A stretch of DNA of 41,307 nt from Candidatus Thermoflexus sinensis. Its GTDB lineage: Bacteria; Chloroflexota; Anaerolineae; Thermoflexales; Thermoflexaceae. The stretch is from NCBI GenBank assembly GCA_016842045.1, contig JAEVEY010000024.1:1-41307 (forward strand), read 5' to 3'. A program made the position numbers and the translations under genes. Below are positions 15,276 to 23,741 of this stretch, in pieces. A model generated the notes under the pieces. The model worked only from the letters and a program-made list of their open reading frames with translations, did not search any database and was not told where the DNA came from. Position 1 is the stretch's first letter. Every line of letters starts with the position of its first letter.

Positions 15276-16742
15276 GTGGAGTTTGAGCCAGTCATCGGTC
15301 TGGAGATCCACGCTGAACTTCAAACGCGATCCAAGATGTTCTGTGCCTGTCCGGTGGTGGACAGCACTACGGCCGAGCCCAATCGCTATGTATGTCCGGT
15401 GTGTGCGGGGATGCCTGGAACCCTCCCGGTCCCCAATCGACGAGCTATTGAATGGACGATCCTCACCGGCCTGGCTTTAAACTGTGAGATCGCGGAATAC
15501 AGCCTCTTTTACCGGAAGAACTATTTCTATCCGGATCTCCCCTCCGAATATCAGCGTTCCATGTATGATTACCCCCTCTGCCTGAATGGATATCTGGAAA
15601 TCGACACGCCGGATGGCCCCAAACGGGTTCGCATCCGACGCGTTCACATTGAGGAAGACACCGGGAAGCTGATCCACATCGGAGGCGTCACCCTGGTGGA
15701 CTTCAACCGGGCGGGAGTCCCCCTGATGGAGATCGTCACCGAGCCGGACATGCATTCGGTTGAGGAGGTGAAGGCCTTTGCGATGGCCCTTCGCACGCTG
15801 CTCCGCTACCTGGGGGTGAACTCGGGGGATATGGAGAAAGGCGTCATCCGCTTCGAGGCGAACGTCTCGGTGCGTCCGAAAGGGGAGACGCGACTGGGCA
15901 CCCGGACCGAGATCAAGAACCTTAACAGCTTCCGGGCGCTGGTGCGCGCCGTGGAGTATGAGATCCGCCGGCAGATCGAGATCGTCCGCTCCGGCGGCCG
16001 GGTGGAGCAGGAGACGATGGGCTGGGATGAGGCGCGCGGGGTGACCGTTCCTCAGCGCGGGAAGGAGCACGCCCACGACTATCGCTATTTCCCGGAACCG
16101 GATATCCCACCCCTGGTGATCTCGCGGGAATGGGTGGAGGAAATCCGCGCTCTGCTGCCGGAGCTGCCCCGGGCACGAACGGCGCGGTTCGAGCAGGTCT
16201 ACGGCCTCACCCGATACGAAGCTGCCCTGCTGACCGAAGATCATCGGGTTGCGGACTATTTCGAACGCGCGGTTACGCTGGCCCGCCAGGGAGAGCCGGC
16301 GGTGGAGCCCCGAACTCTGGCCGCCTGGATCACGGGAGAGCTGTTCCGGTTGATGAACGAAGCCAATCTGGAGATTCAGGACGTCCGGGTGCCTCCGGAG
16401 TCGCTGGTGGAACTGATCCGCATGGTCCAGCGGGGAGAGATTAACCTGAACACCGGGAAGCTGGTCCTGCGGGAGGCCTTCGAGACCGGGGAAGCGCCCC
16501 GCCACATCGTAGAGGCCAAAGGGTTAACGCAGATCCGGGATGTGGAAGCCCTTCGAGAGATCGTCCTTCAGGTCATCGAGGCGAATCCCAAAGAGGTAGA
16601 GAGCTACCTGCGTGGGAAGGAAGGCGTATTGAAGTGGTTCGTCGGGCAGGTGATGCGCGCGACGCGCGGTCAGGCGGATCCTCAGCGAGTGAACGAACTG
16701 GTCCGCGAGGCCCTGGAAGCGCGCCGTGCCCCTCTATCCTGA
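15276..16742 (+). CDS. gatB: Asp-tRNA(Asn)/Glu-tRNA(Gln) amidotransferase subunit B
   Basis: 488 residues, normal for GatB, the subunit of the GatCAB complex that binds mischarged tRNA and activates it with ATP for amidation. It begins at GTG 15276 with GGAGG upstream ([20 protein letters not shown]). Signature stretches are [61 protein letters not shown] and [17 protein letters not shown]. The C-terminal helical and YqeY-like tail runs from about residue 300 and ends [18 protein letters not shown]. Its gatA and gatC partners are not in the window. It stops 65 bp before sdhC, which has its own -10. Confidence 0.95.
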   Translation: MEFEPVIGLEIHAELQTRSKMFCACPVVDSTTAEPNRYVCPVCAGMPGTLPVPNRRAIEWTILTGLALNCEIAEYSLFYRKNYFYPDLPSEYQRSMYDYPLCLNGYLEIDTPDGPKRVRIRRVHIEEDTGKLIHIGGVTLVDFNRAGVPLMEIVTEPDMHSVEEVKAFAMALRTLLRYLGVNSGDMEKGVIRFEANVSVRPKGETRLGTRTEIKNLNSFRALVRAVEYEIRRQIEIVRSGGRVEQETMGWDEARGVTVPQRGKEHAHDYRYFPEPDIPPLVISREWVEEIRALLPELPRARTARFEQVYGLTRYEAALLTEDHRVADYFERAVTLARQGEPAVEPRTLAAWITGELFRLMNEANLEIQDVRVPPESLVELIRMVQRGEINLNTGKLVLREAFETGEAPRHIVEAKGLTQIRDVEALREIVLQVIEANPKEVESYLRGKEGVLKWFVGQVMRATRGQADPQRVNELVREALEARRAPLS

Positions 16743-16769
16743 TGCTTTCCTCTGCGCTGGGTTCGGTCT

Positions 16770-16775
16770 TATAAT
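16770..16775 (+). promoter_or_regulatory. -10 element for sdhC
   Basis: A perfect TATAAT 33 bp ahead of the sdhC start. The matching -35 is weak (TTTCCT or TTCCTC at an 18- or 17-nt spacing). This places an sdh promoter in the 65-bp gap behind gatB. Confidence 0.5.
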
Positions 16776-16807
16776 TTCAAGTGAAAACTTTCCCAAAGGA
16801 GCCTGCC

Positions 16808-17293
16808 ATGGCCGGTTCAGAGGTGATCCTCCCGGAGGAGGCGCGGAAGCGATGGCGGGCCCTGGAATGGGCCTGGGTCCCCGGGGCCGGGTTACGGTTG
16901 GTGCTCCAGGAGATCCCCCAGTACCGTGGCCGGATCCACCAGTGGGCCTGGGTGGCCAACCGGGTGGCCGGGCTGGGGACGCTCCTCTTCCTCACCGTTC
17001 ACATTCTGGACACCGCGCTGGTCTACTTCATCCCCACCTGGTATGAGCATGCCATCGCCCTGTATCGTCACCCCCTCTTCGGCCTCGGCGAGCTGATCCT
17101 GGTGGGCTGCGTGCTCTGGCATGGCCTCAACGGACTGCGCATCACGATCAGTGATTTCCGCCCCCGCCTGTGGGCGGCGGAGATCCAGGCCCGTCTGATT
17201 CTGTGGACGGTCGTCGCCTTCCTTGCCCTCTACATCCCCACTTTCTTCATTATGGGCAACACGATCCTTCAGAAAGGCATCCTGGGGAGGTGA
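16808..17293 (+). CDS. sdhC: Succinate dehydrogenase cytochrome b subunit
   Basis: 161 residues with three membrane helices. ATG 16808 has AAAGGAG 6 nt upstream; an upstream in-frame start at 16781 overlaps the promoter. After a soluble N-terminus come VAGLGTLLFLTVHILDTALV (with a His placed to bind heme b), FGLGELILVGCVLWHGLNGLR and a third helix ending TFFIMGNTIL. The HGLNGLR motif is shared with SdhD and is typical of membrane anchors that pass electrons from SdhB to quinone. sdhD follows 2 bp after the stop. Confidence 0.85.
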   Translation: MAGSEVILPEEARKRWRALEWAWVPGAGLRLVLQEIPQYRGRIHQWAWVANRVAGLGTLLFLTVHILDTALVYFIPTWYEHAIALYRHPLFGLGELILVGCVLWHGLNGLRITISDFRPRLWAAEIQARLILWTVVAFLALYIPTFFIMGNTILQKGILGR

Positions 17294-17295
17294 TC

Positions 17296-17721
17296 ATGGC
17301 GGCCATCCCGAAAGTCGCCCCACGCACGGTCCCCGTCATCCGCCCCCGCCTGGAAGTCTGGCTCTGGACTTTCATGCGGGTCTCAGGTGTGCTGCTGATC
17401 CCTCTGGCCTTTGGCCATCTGGCGATCATGCACATCATCAACAATGTTCATAACATCAACGCGTGTTTTGTCTATTATCGCTGGAACGTGCTGTTCTGGT
17501 GGCGGGTCTATGACGCCCTGCTGCTGTTCCTGGCTTACATCCATGGCCTGAACGGCCTGCGCCACGTTATCGATGACTACGTGCACCATCGCGGTTGGAA
17601 TCAGGCGCTGAAATGGGCCGCCTTCATCGGCGGGGCCCTGGTCATCCTCATCGGGACCATCGCGCTGATCGGCGGCGTGCGGGTCACCGCGCTGCCGGAG
17701 GGATGCCCTCCCCTCGGATGA
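17296..17721 (+). CDS. sdhD: Succinate dehydrogenase hydrophobic membrane anchor subunit
   Basis: 141 residues with three membrane helices. ATG 17296 has GGGGAGG upstream, 2 nt after the sdhC stop. Seen: VWLWTFMRVSGVLLIPLAFG, the His-rich HLAIMHIINNVHNI (possible second heme or quinone-site ligands), FLAYIHGLNGLRHVIDDYV, and a last helix AAFIGGALVILIGTIALI. It pairs with SdhC to form the quinone-reducing membrane part of complex II. Downstream, 412 bp without a gene separate it from sdhA, unusually long for an sdh operon. Confidence 0.85.
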   Translation: MAAIPKVAPRTVPVIRPRLEVWLWTFMRVSGVLLIPLAFGHLAIMHIINNVHNINACFVYYRWNVLFWWRVYDALLLFLAYIHGLNGLRHVIDDYVHHRGWNQALKWAAFIGGALVILIGTIALIGGVRVTALPEGCPPLG

Positions 17722-18133
17722 GGGAACTGGGCTTGTAGGGCTGACACGCATGGAAGGCCCTGCACCGGGCTCAACCGGGAAAGCGGCAGGTGTTTATCTT
17801 CCGGTCGACCGCATGGCGATCGACAGTTTGTTTCCTTCGTGAAGATGTGGCAGATCATTCCGTGAAGCCCTGGCGGTCCGCCGCGCTGATCCCGGCCGAT
17901 GGAACGGCCATATTCCAGTGGAGAGGCTTTTGGGGGACGGGAGAGCTGCCGAAGGTGGCCTTCCCACATCCCAACCTTCCTCAGCCATGGCGCTTCAGGC
18001 TGCTGGTGAGGGAGGATTATACGGGTGAAGACCATGTGTCATTCCGTAGCAGGTCTGAAGAAAGCTCCGAGAAGCCGGGCCGGGTTTCTTTGTGCCCGAC
18101 TCCGCTTCCAGATCCTGAGGAAAGGAGTGCCCC
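17722..18133. other. 412-bp gap inside the sdh operon
   Basis: No gene seen. It contains ATTCCAGTGGAGAGGCTTT at 17912-17930, nearly identical to a string in the minC-minD gap (12311-12328). A hairpin near 18081-18112 (GAAGC…CGGG with CCCG…GCTTC) lies just ahead of the sdhA ribosome binding site (AGGAAAGGAG) and could influence sdhA translation. No clear promoter. Confidence 0.4.
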
Positions 18134-19909
18134 ATGAAGGTCCATCGGCATCAATTTGATGCGGTGGTGGTCGGCGCAGGGGGGGCCGGGCTAATGGCCG
18201 CCCTCTACGCCTCGAAACAGGTGAAAACAGCGGTCCTCAGCAAGCTCTACCCGACCCGCTCCCATACCGGGACGGCGCAGGGGGGCATTGCGGCACCGCT
18301 GGGGAACATGGAGGAGGACCGGCCGGAATGGTATGCCTACGACACGGTGAAGGGTGGGGACTGGCTGGTGGATCAGGATGCCGCCGAAATCCTGGCCCAT
18401 GAGTCCATTGAGGCGATCATCGAGCTGGAGCACATGGGCCTGCCTTTCGATCGCACTCCCGACGGGAAGATCGCCCAGCGCCGGTTCGGCGGGCACACCC
18501 GCAATTTCGGCGAGGCGCCTGTTATGCGGGCCTGCCACTCCGCCGACCGCACCGGCCACATGATCCTCCAGACCCTCTATCAGCAGTGCATCAAGCATAA
18601 TGTCACCTTCTTCGACGAATTCTTCGTCACTGACCTGATCCTGGAGGATGGGGTGGTCCGCGGGGTGGTGGCCATCGAGATCGCCACGGGGGATATCCAT
18701 GTCTTCCACAGCAAGGCCGTGCTCTTCGCCACGGGCGGCGCCGGTCGAATCTACAAAGTCACCTCCAACGCGCATTCCCTGACCGGCGATGGCATGGCGA
18801 TCGTCTGGCGCCGGGGACTCCCGCTGGAAGACATGGAGTTCTTCCAGTTCCACCCCACCGGCATCTACAAGCTGGGGATCCTGCTCAGCGAGGCCGCCCG
18901 GGGCGAAGGGGCGGTGCTGATCAACGACAAGGGCGAACGCTTCATGGAGCGTTACGCCCCCACGCTGAAGGACCTGGCCAGCCGCGATGTGATCTCACGG
19001 GCGATCTACATGGAGATCCGCGAGGGGCGTGGCATCGGCGGGAAGGATTACGTCTACCTGGATTTTCGCCCCGAGACCATTAACCGCTTTAAGAGCGCTC
19101 CAGGCGGCAAAGAGGTCACCGCGGAATACCTGGAGCGGAAGCTTCCGGATATCATCGAGTTCGTTCGCGTTTACCTGGGGATCGACCCCATGCGAGAGCC
19201 GGTGCCCATCCAGCCTACCGCCCACTACGCGATGGGCGGCATCCCGACGGATGTGGATGGTCGCGTGATCCGGGATGAGCGCAACACGCCCGTTCCGGGC
19301 CTCTACGCCGCCGGCGAAGTGGCCTGTGTCTCGGTGCACGGGGCGAACCGCCTGGGGACCAACTCCCTGGTCGACCTGGTGGTCTTCGGCCGGCGGGCCG
19401 GCCGCCATATGGCGGAATACTGCAAGCAGGCAGACTTCGCCCCGCTCCCGCCTGAGCCGGAGGCCTTCACCGTTGAGATGGTGGAGCGCATCCGCAATGG
19501 AAGCGGCGAGGAGCGGGTCCCCATCCTGCGGAACGAGCTCCAGGAGACGATGCAGACCTACGTGAGCGTGTTCCGGGAGGCCAGCGGGCTGGAGACCGCC
19601 ATTGAGAAGATCCGGGAGCTTCAGGAACGCTATCGGCATATCCGGATCGATGACAGGGGCTATCGATTCAACACGGACCTCCTGGAGGCCATCGAGCTGG
19701 GCTTCCTGCTGGATGTGGCGGAGGCCACCGCCTTCAGCGCGCTGAACCGCACCGAGAGCCGGGGCGCCCACTATCGGGAGGACTACCCGAAGCGGGACGA
19801 TGAGAACTGGCTCAAGCACACCCTGATCTGGCGACGGGACGGCCAGGTGACCTTCGCCTACAAGCCAGTGGTGATCACCAGGTGGCCACCGAAGGAGCGG
19901 AAGTATTGA
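18134..19909 (+). CDS. sdhA: Succinate dehydrogenase flavoprotein subunit
   Basis: 591 residues, normal length. It oxidises succinate to fumarate with covalently bound FAD. ATG 18134 has AGGAAAGGAG upstream. The N-terminal Rossmann motif [18 protein letters not shown] is followed by [20 protein letters not shown], whose His is the FAD attachment residue. Also seen: the substrate-binding FHPTG near residue 240, the [15 protein letters not shown] stretch, [20 protein letters not shown], and the C-terminal domain [22 protein letters not shown]. The stop TGA shares its last A with the ATG of a HEPN gene, so the next gene in the transcript is not sdhB. Confidence 0.97.
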   Translation: MKVHRHQFDAVVVGAGGAGLMAALYASKQVKTAVLSKLYPTRSHTGTAQGGIAAPLGNMEEDRPEWYAYDTVKGGDWLVDQDAAEILAHESIEAIIELEHMGLPFDRTPDGKIAQRRFGGHTRNFGEAPVMRACHSADRTGHMILQTLYQQCIKHNVTFFDEFFVTDLILEDGVVRGVVAIEIATGDIHVFHSKAVLFATGGAGRIYKVTSNAHSLTGDGMAIVWRRGLPLEDMEFFQFHPTGIYKLGILLSEAARGEGAVLINDKGERFMERYAPTLKDLASRDVISRAIYMEIREGRGIGGKDYVYLDFRPETINRFKSAPGGKEVTAEYLERKLPDIIEFVRVYLGIDPMREPVPIQPTAHYAMGGIPTDVDGRVIRDERNTPVPGLYAAGEVACVSVHGANRLGTNSLVDLVVFGRRAGRHMAEYCKQADFAPLPPEPEAFTVEMVERIRNGSGEERVPILRNELQETMQTYVSVFREASGLETAIEKIRELQERYRHIRIDDRGYRFNTDLLEAIELGFLLDVAEATAFSALNRTESRGAHYREDYPKRDDENWLKHTLIWRRDGQVTFAYKPVVITRWPPKERKY

Positions 19910-20301
19910 TGCCTTCCCGCTATTCGAATTGGCTGGCCCAGGGGCTCCGGGATCTGAAGGCCGCTCGCTCCATGCTGGATGGAGGCTTTTACGAGTGGGC
20001 GGCCTTTCAGGCCCATCAGGCGGCGGAGAAAGGCCTGAAGGCGCTGTTGCGCTTTCATCATCGTGAGCATCGAGGGCATCGTCTGGTCGCCATGCTGGAG
20101 GCGCTCGCTGACCAGCTGACCGTTCCCGAAGCGCTCGTCGAGGCGGCCAGGGAGCTGGATTGGCATTACACCGGATCCCGTTATCCCAATCACTTCGCGG
20201 AAGGCTATCCGGCTCAGTATTACGATCGCAAGATCGCCCAGCGGTGTGTGGAGCATGCGGAACGGATCCTGGAATTCGTGCAGCAAAACCTGGGAGGATA
20301 G
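19909..20301 (+). CDS. HEPN-domain protein (toxin-type partner of the MNT protein)
   Basis: 130 residues of the HEPN family (PF05168-like), an all-helical fold that often acts as an RNase toxin beside a minimal nucleotidyltransferase. Typical features: AFQAHQAAEKGLKALLRFHH near residues 32-51, the R52-x4-H57 motif (R-EHRG-H) followed by RLVAML, LDWHYTGSRYPNHF near 84-96, and a C-terminal helix CVEHAERILEFVQQNL. The usual Tyr two residues after the motif His (RX4HXY) is absent; here it is H-R-L. ATG 19909 overlaps the sdhA stop (TGATG), so translation is coupled to sdhA. An MNT gene follows 10 bp after the stop. Confidence 0.85.
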   Translation: MPSRYSNWLAQGLRDLKAARSMLDGGFYEWAAFQAHQAAEKGLKALLRFHHREHRGHRLVAMLEALADQLTVPEALVEAARELDWHYTGSRYPNHFAEGYPAQYYDRKIAQRCVEHAERILEFVQQNLGG

Positions 20302-20311
20302 CCCCCAGGCC

Positions 20312-20719
20312 GTGTGCATCCGGGCCTTCCTGCAGCGAGTCAGCGAGCTGGAGCCCGATGCGGTGTTCCTTTTCGGCTCCCTGGCCCGCGGGGATTATCT
20401 GGACACCAGCGACGCCGATTTGCTGGTTCTGTTCCCCCGGCCCGTCCCCTATCCGGAGGTGGATCGACGGGCATGCGGGAACCTTCACCTCCTGGTGAAA
20501 ACCTGGGATCAGGTATGGCGACAGGTTCAGGCGGGGGAGCCCTTCTACCTTGAGATCATGCTGGAAGGATGCCTGTTGATGGAGCGGGAGGGGCGGGGCA
20601 CGGCCCTGATCGAGGCCGCGCGGGAGACCGCCCGAGCCCGCAAGTTCCAGCGCACCCCATGGGGGTGGACCTGGTCCACACCTTCCCAGACCCAGCCCGC
20701 ATCGGAGGATACGCCATGA
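20312..20719 (+). CDS. Minimal nucleotidyltransferase (MNT, antitoxin-type partner of HEPN)
   Basis: About 135 residues of the pol-beta nucleotidyltransferase superfamily. The catalytic motif is exact: G22-S23 followed by ten residues and D34-A-D36 (FLFGSLARG…SDADLLVLF), matching GSX10DXD of MNT antitoxins that AMPylate HEPN toxins. Then come LHLLVKTWDQVW and a C-terminal region LEIMLEGCLLMEREG. The start is uncertain: GTG 20312 sits 14 nt after GGGAGG, while in-frame ATGs further up lie inside the HEPN gene. The stop overlaps the sdhB ATG at 20716 by 4 nt. The pair therefore lies between sdhA and sdhB as part of one coupled transcript. Confidence 0.82.
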   Translation: MCIRAFLQRVSELEPDAVFLFGSLARGDYLDTSDADLLVLFPRPVPYPEVDRRACGNLHLLVKTWDQVWRQVQAGEPFYLEIMLEGCLLMEREGRGTALIEAARETARARKFQRTPWGWTWSTPSQTQPASEDTP

Positions 20720-21429
20720 AAGTCCGATTGCGCATCCAGCGGTTCAACCCGGAGAAGGACCGAAAGCCCTGGTGGGGGGAATATGAGGTGGAAGCGGAGC
20801 CGGTGGATCGCGTCCTGGACGCCCTCCACTACGTCAAGTGGTATATCGATGGCACGCTCACCCTGCGTCGCTCCTGCGCCCACGGCATCTGCGGCTCCGA
20901 CGCGATGCGCATCAACGGCCGCAACCGCCTGGCGTGCAAGGTCCTGGTGCGCGAGGCAATAGAGGAAGGACGGGGTGTGATCACCGTTCAGCCCCTCCCG
21001 GGGCTCCCGGTAATCAAGGATCTGGTGGTGGATATGGAGCCCTTCTTCGCGAAATATCGCATGATCCTGCCGTATCTGATCAATAACGAGCCGCCGCCAG
21101 AGCGAGAGCGCCTGCAGACCCCGGAGGAGCGGGATCGCTACGACGACACCACCAAGTGCATCCTCTGCGCGGCATGCACCACCTCATGCCCCTCCTTCTG
21201 GGCCAATGGCGAATACATCGGCCCGGCGGCCATCGTCCAGGCTCATCGCTTTATCTTCGATAGCCGGGATCAGGGAGCGGCCGAACGGTTGCGGATTCTG
21301 AACGAATGGTTCGGGGTCTGGCGCTGCCGCACCATCTTCAACTGCGTGGAGGCATGTCCGCGCGGCATCAACATCACCCGGGCGATCGAGGAAGTCAAGC
21401 TGGCCATCCTCACCGGACGTCTGTCCTGA
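20716..21429 (+). CDS. sdhB: Succinate dehydrogenase iron-sulfur subunit
   Basis: 237 residues, normal length. It carries electrons from SdhA to the membrane subunits through [2Fe-2S], [4Fe-4S] and [3Fe-4S] centres. The first cluster is RRSCAHGICGSDAM…LAC (Cys-Cys-Asp-Cys, as in E. coli SdhB). The other two are bound by CILCAACTTSCPSFW and CRTIFNCVEACPRGI. ATG 20716 overlaps the MNT stop (ATGA); no separate strong ribosome binding site is needed. It is the last gene of the sdh transcript, with a palindromic stem 36 bp downstream. Confidence 0.97.
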   Translation: MKVRLRIQRFNPEKDRKPWWGEYEVEAEPVDRVLDALHYVKWYIDGTLTLRRSCAHGICGSDAMRINGRNRLACKVLVREAIEEGRGVITVQPLPGLPVIKDLVVDMEPFFAKYRMILPYLINNEPPPERERLQTPEERDRYDDTTKCILCAACTTSCPSFWANGEYIGPAAIVQAHRFIFDSRDQGAAERLRILNEWFGVWRCRTIFNCVEACPRGINITRAIEEVKLAILTGRLS

Positions 21430-21465
21430 AATATCCGCCAGTGCCGGGCCCCGTGGGATTTCTAT

Positions 21466-21495
21466 GAGGGTGGGCCGCGTACGCGGCCCACCCTC
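21466..21495 (+). terminator. Perfect 30-bp palindrome after sdhB
   Basis: GAGGGTGGGCCGCGT followed directly by its exact inverse ACGCGGCCCACCCTC, 36 bp after the sdhB stop. A short T-rich stretch (ACACTTTAT) follows, so it is the likely sdh terminator. A MITE is inserted 8 bp beyond it. Confidence 0.6.
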
Positions 21496-21503
21496 ACACT
21501 TTA

Positions 21504-21692
21504 TAGGAGTTACGCAGTTGAAAGCTCTAAAGGTGGAACGGAATGGCCCCACCCCCCTTTCTCCCCCCTCCCCACGGCCCAAAGGGCCGTGGGGAGGGGG
21601 GAGAAAAATCCTTTTTGGGGGCGGAGCGGGGCGCCTTCGGCGCCCCGCTCCGCCCCCAAAGCCCCCATGGGAAACGAACTGCGTAAGTCCTA
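21504..21692 (+). mobile_element. MITE-like element, family A copy 3 (189 bp, TSD CTTTA)
   Basis: Ends TAGGAGTTACGCAGTTGA and (inverted) TAGGACTTACGCAGTTCG. Exact 5-bp duplications CTTTA flank it at 21499-21503 and 21693-21697. It is nearly identical to copy 1, except that the second hairpin loop is TTC where copy 1 has GAA, meaning the stem-loop tip is inverted. Non-coding. Confidence 0.88.
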
Positions 21693-21742
21693 CTTTAATT
21701 TTTCCCCATGCCCTTCTCATTTTTGCGATAAAGCGCTTTGCT

Positions 21743-22168
21743 TCACGAACCACGACGATCCAGACGGCGCAGCCGCTGGTAACGGGGGATCCCCTGGAGC
21801 TCCTGCCAGCGAGCCTCCCGATCTCCCCAGCGCCACTCATAGACCACCCGGTTTTCCTCGTCCACATAAGAGAAAACCGGTCCCACGCCCAGGGAATGTT
21901 GCAATGCTTCGACGACTTTGGGAAGGTCTTCAGCGGCCCGAAGGATCACATAGCGCCGGGGCTCGAATTCGATCTCAAAGGTTCGCTCCCGCCAGTAGCC
22001 CCGATAGCGAAAGGGCGGCTCCTTTCGGGTCGGATCCTCTGGAGACACCCATGCCTCCTGCAGGCGCACAAACCACAGGCTCTGGCGGAGCTGCTCCGCG
22101 ACCGCGCCCGCGCTGGGGCGCTTCTCCGCATAGAACCAGTGGACCTCAGGGGGCACAACCGTGACCAT
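21743..22168 (-). CDS. Hypothetical protein
   Basis: 141 residues. ATG 22168 has GGGAGGGAG about 6 nt upstream; longer in-frame extensions pass through a hairpin and are rejected. The protein is soluble, rich in Arg, Glu and aromatic residues, with alternating strands and helices: VTVVPPEVHWFYAE, a helix GAVAEQLRQSLWFVRLQEAW, the strand ERTFEIEFEPRRYVILRAAE, a helix DLPKVVEALQHSL, then FSYVDEENRVVYEWRWGDRE. This looks like a compact alpha/beta domain. I do not recognise the family. It stands alone between a MITE and a hairpin. Confidence 0.65.
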   Translation of the reverse strand: MVTVVPPEVHWFYAEKRPSAGAVAEQLRQSLWFVRLQEAWVSPEDPTRKEPPFRYRGYWRERTFEIEFEPRRYVILRAAEDLPKVVEALQHSLGVGPVFSYVDEENRVVYEWRWGDREARWQELQGIPRYQRLRRLDRRGS

Positions 22169-22200
22169 CTCTTTCTCCCTCCCGTTGTTAACCTGAGCAT

Positions 22201-22223
22201 AGCGGGGGCCTGCGGCCCCCGCT
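22201..22223. other. GC-rich hairpin upstream of the 21743-22168 gene
   Basis: AGCGGGGGCC and GGCCCCCGCT pair perfectly around TGC, and flanking GCAT/AATGC extends the stem with one bulge. It lies 33 bp ahead of the hypothetical gene's start on the minus strand, in the gap behind the glycosyltransferase. Either the glycosyltransferase terminator (no U-run) or a leader stem. Confidence 0.4.
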
Positions 22224-22394
22224 AATGCCTCATCCAGATTTGTTTTGAGGATATAAGAGGGTGTGGGCCAATGGCCCCACCCCAAACCCCCAGGGGACCA
22301 AAACCAAAAATCAAATCTGGAGGGAGCACTAATGCCTTAAAAATATGGCTTTTTGGGAACTTGCGCGATGCAACACGAGTGACAAGGCGATCAT

Positions 22395-22423
22395 GGGACA
22401 ACTGCTCGCAGTTGTCCCACTAC
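22395..22423 (-). repeat. Single REP-like palindrome with GTAG foot
   Basis: On the minus strand: GTAG-TG-GGACAACTGC, GA loop, GCAGTTGTCCC. The hairpin core is the same as at 688-713. It ends 8 bp past the stop codon of the glycosyltransferase gene, where REPs usually sit. Confidence 0.6.
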
Positions 22424-22430
22424 AGGACTG

Positions 22431-23741
22431 CTATAGCCTCGCGCTCCAGCGCCCATAACAGGTGTGTTGCCTGGAACGGCCCCGATAAGTTTTCAGGACT
22501 TCATCATAAAGGTTCAGAATGCGGTCCGCGATGATCGGCCATGCAAATCCCTGAGCCCAGCGACGGCCGTTCTCTCCCAATCGTTGCCGCAACTCCTCAT
22601 CACGAAGAAGTCGGTCCAGCGCCCGCGCCAGAGCGATCGGTTGGCGTCGGGGCACGCGCAGGCCGGTTTCCCCATCGCGGACCAGATACACCAATCCCCC
22701 TACATCCGAAGCGATGACCGGCGTGCCACAGGCCATGGCCTCCAGCGCCACCAGCCCGAAGGATTCATAATCAGAGGGCATGACCACCACATCAGCGGCG
22801 TTATAGTAATAGGGAAGCGTTTCCTGCGCCTTGGCCCCCAGGAAGGTGATCAGATCCGTGACCCCCAGCTCCTCCCGGAGTTGTTGCAGCCGCCGCATCT
22901 CCGCGTCCGCTGTCGTATCCGGGTCGCCTCCGATCACCACGACGGCGAAATCCCGGGTCCAGGTCGGACAATCCTGGGCCAGGATGGCCACAGCTCGCAT
23001 CAGGGTTTCCAGGCCTTTCAGCGGCTCAATCCGCCCAACGAACAGCACATAGCGTCGTTCGGGGGGGAACCCCAGAATCTGTCGCGCTTCTGCTTTGGGG
23101 ATTGGACGAAACTGCTGGATATCCACCCCCGGGGGGATGACCGTGATATGAGAAGGCGTGGCACCGTATAGCCACGCCAGCTGGGCCTTCTCCAGCGGCG
23201 TGGCCGCCACCAGATGATCCGCCTCGCGAACCAGCCGCCGCTCGGCCTCCAGGCGCTGGGGAGGTTCCCGCTCCTCCGCTCGCCGCGCGACACGGTTCTT
23301 CATCTGGCCCAGCGTGTGAAACATCTGGATCATGGGGGCCCGCCATGCCAATCGCAGGGCAAGCGCCGCCAGGCCCGATAGCCAGTAATGGCTGTGGATC
23401 ACATCGTAGACCAGGCCTTCCTGCTCCGCAAAACGTTGAACCCACTCAACGAATTCCGGCAGATACCCCAGGATCCGATGTTTCTCGATTGGAGCTTCCG
23501 GCCCGGCCGGAACGTGGATCACACGTCCTCCAGGTCCTAACTCATGGATGATATGAGGAAGATGAGGATTCTGGGAGCGGGTGAAGACATCCACGGCAAT
23601 GCCCCGACGGGTCAGCTCTCGGGTCAATTCGCGGACGTAAACGTTCATCCCCCCGGTGTCCTTGCCCCCCAGGGTCGCCAGAGGACATGTATGAACGCTG
23701 ATCATCGCCACCCGACGCACTGGAATGAAGCCTCCTTTCAC
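22431..23741 (-). CDS. Family GT4 glycosyltransferase
   Basis: 436 residues with a GT-B fold. GTG 23741 has AGGAGG 7 nt upstream and overlaps the stop of the upstream methyltransferase (GTGA). An alternative GTG at 23720 has AAAGGAGG 10 nt upstream. The N-terminal domain has PLATLGGKDTGGMNVYVREL, the nucleotide-sugar acceptor loop typical of MshA- and sucrose-phosphate-synthase-like GT4 enzymes, then DVIHSHYWLSGLAAL. The C-terminal domain has ITVIPPGVDIQQFRPI, YVLFVGRIEPLKGLETL and the E-x7-E motif ESFGLVALEAMACGTPVIAS. It transfers a sugar from an NDP- or UDP-sugar with retention. Donor and acceptor are not decided by sequence alone. Confidence 0.85.
   Translation of the reverse strand: MKGGFIPVRRVAMISVHTCPLATLGGKDTGGMNVYVRELTRELTRRGIAVDVFTRSQNPHLPHIIHELGPGGRVIHVPAGPEAPIEKHRILGYLPEFVEWVQRFAEQEGLVYDVIHSHYWLSGLAALALRLAWRAPMIQMFHTLGQMKNRVARRAEEREPPQRLEAERRLVREADHLVAATPLEKAQLAWLYGATPSHITVIPPGVDIQQFRPIPKAEARQILGFPPERRYVLFVGRIEPLKGLETLMRAVAILAQDCPTWTRDFAVVVIGGDPDTTADAEMRRLQQLREELGVTDLITFLGAKAQETLPYYYNAADVVVMPSDYESFGLVALEAMACGTPVIASDVGGLVYLVRDGETGLRVPRRQPIALARALDRLLRDEELRQRLGENGRRWAQGFAWPIIADRILNLYDEVLKTYRGRSRQHTCYGRWSARL

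Noticed and set aside
18134-21429. Fumarate reductase instead of succinate dehydrogenase
   Set aside because: Motifs alone cannot exclude it, but the C-D-A-B order with a two-subunit anchor and the nearby fumC fit an oxidative TCA enzyme better.
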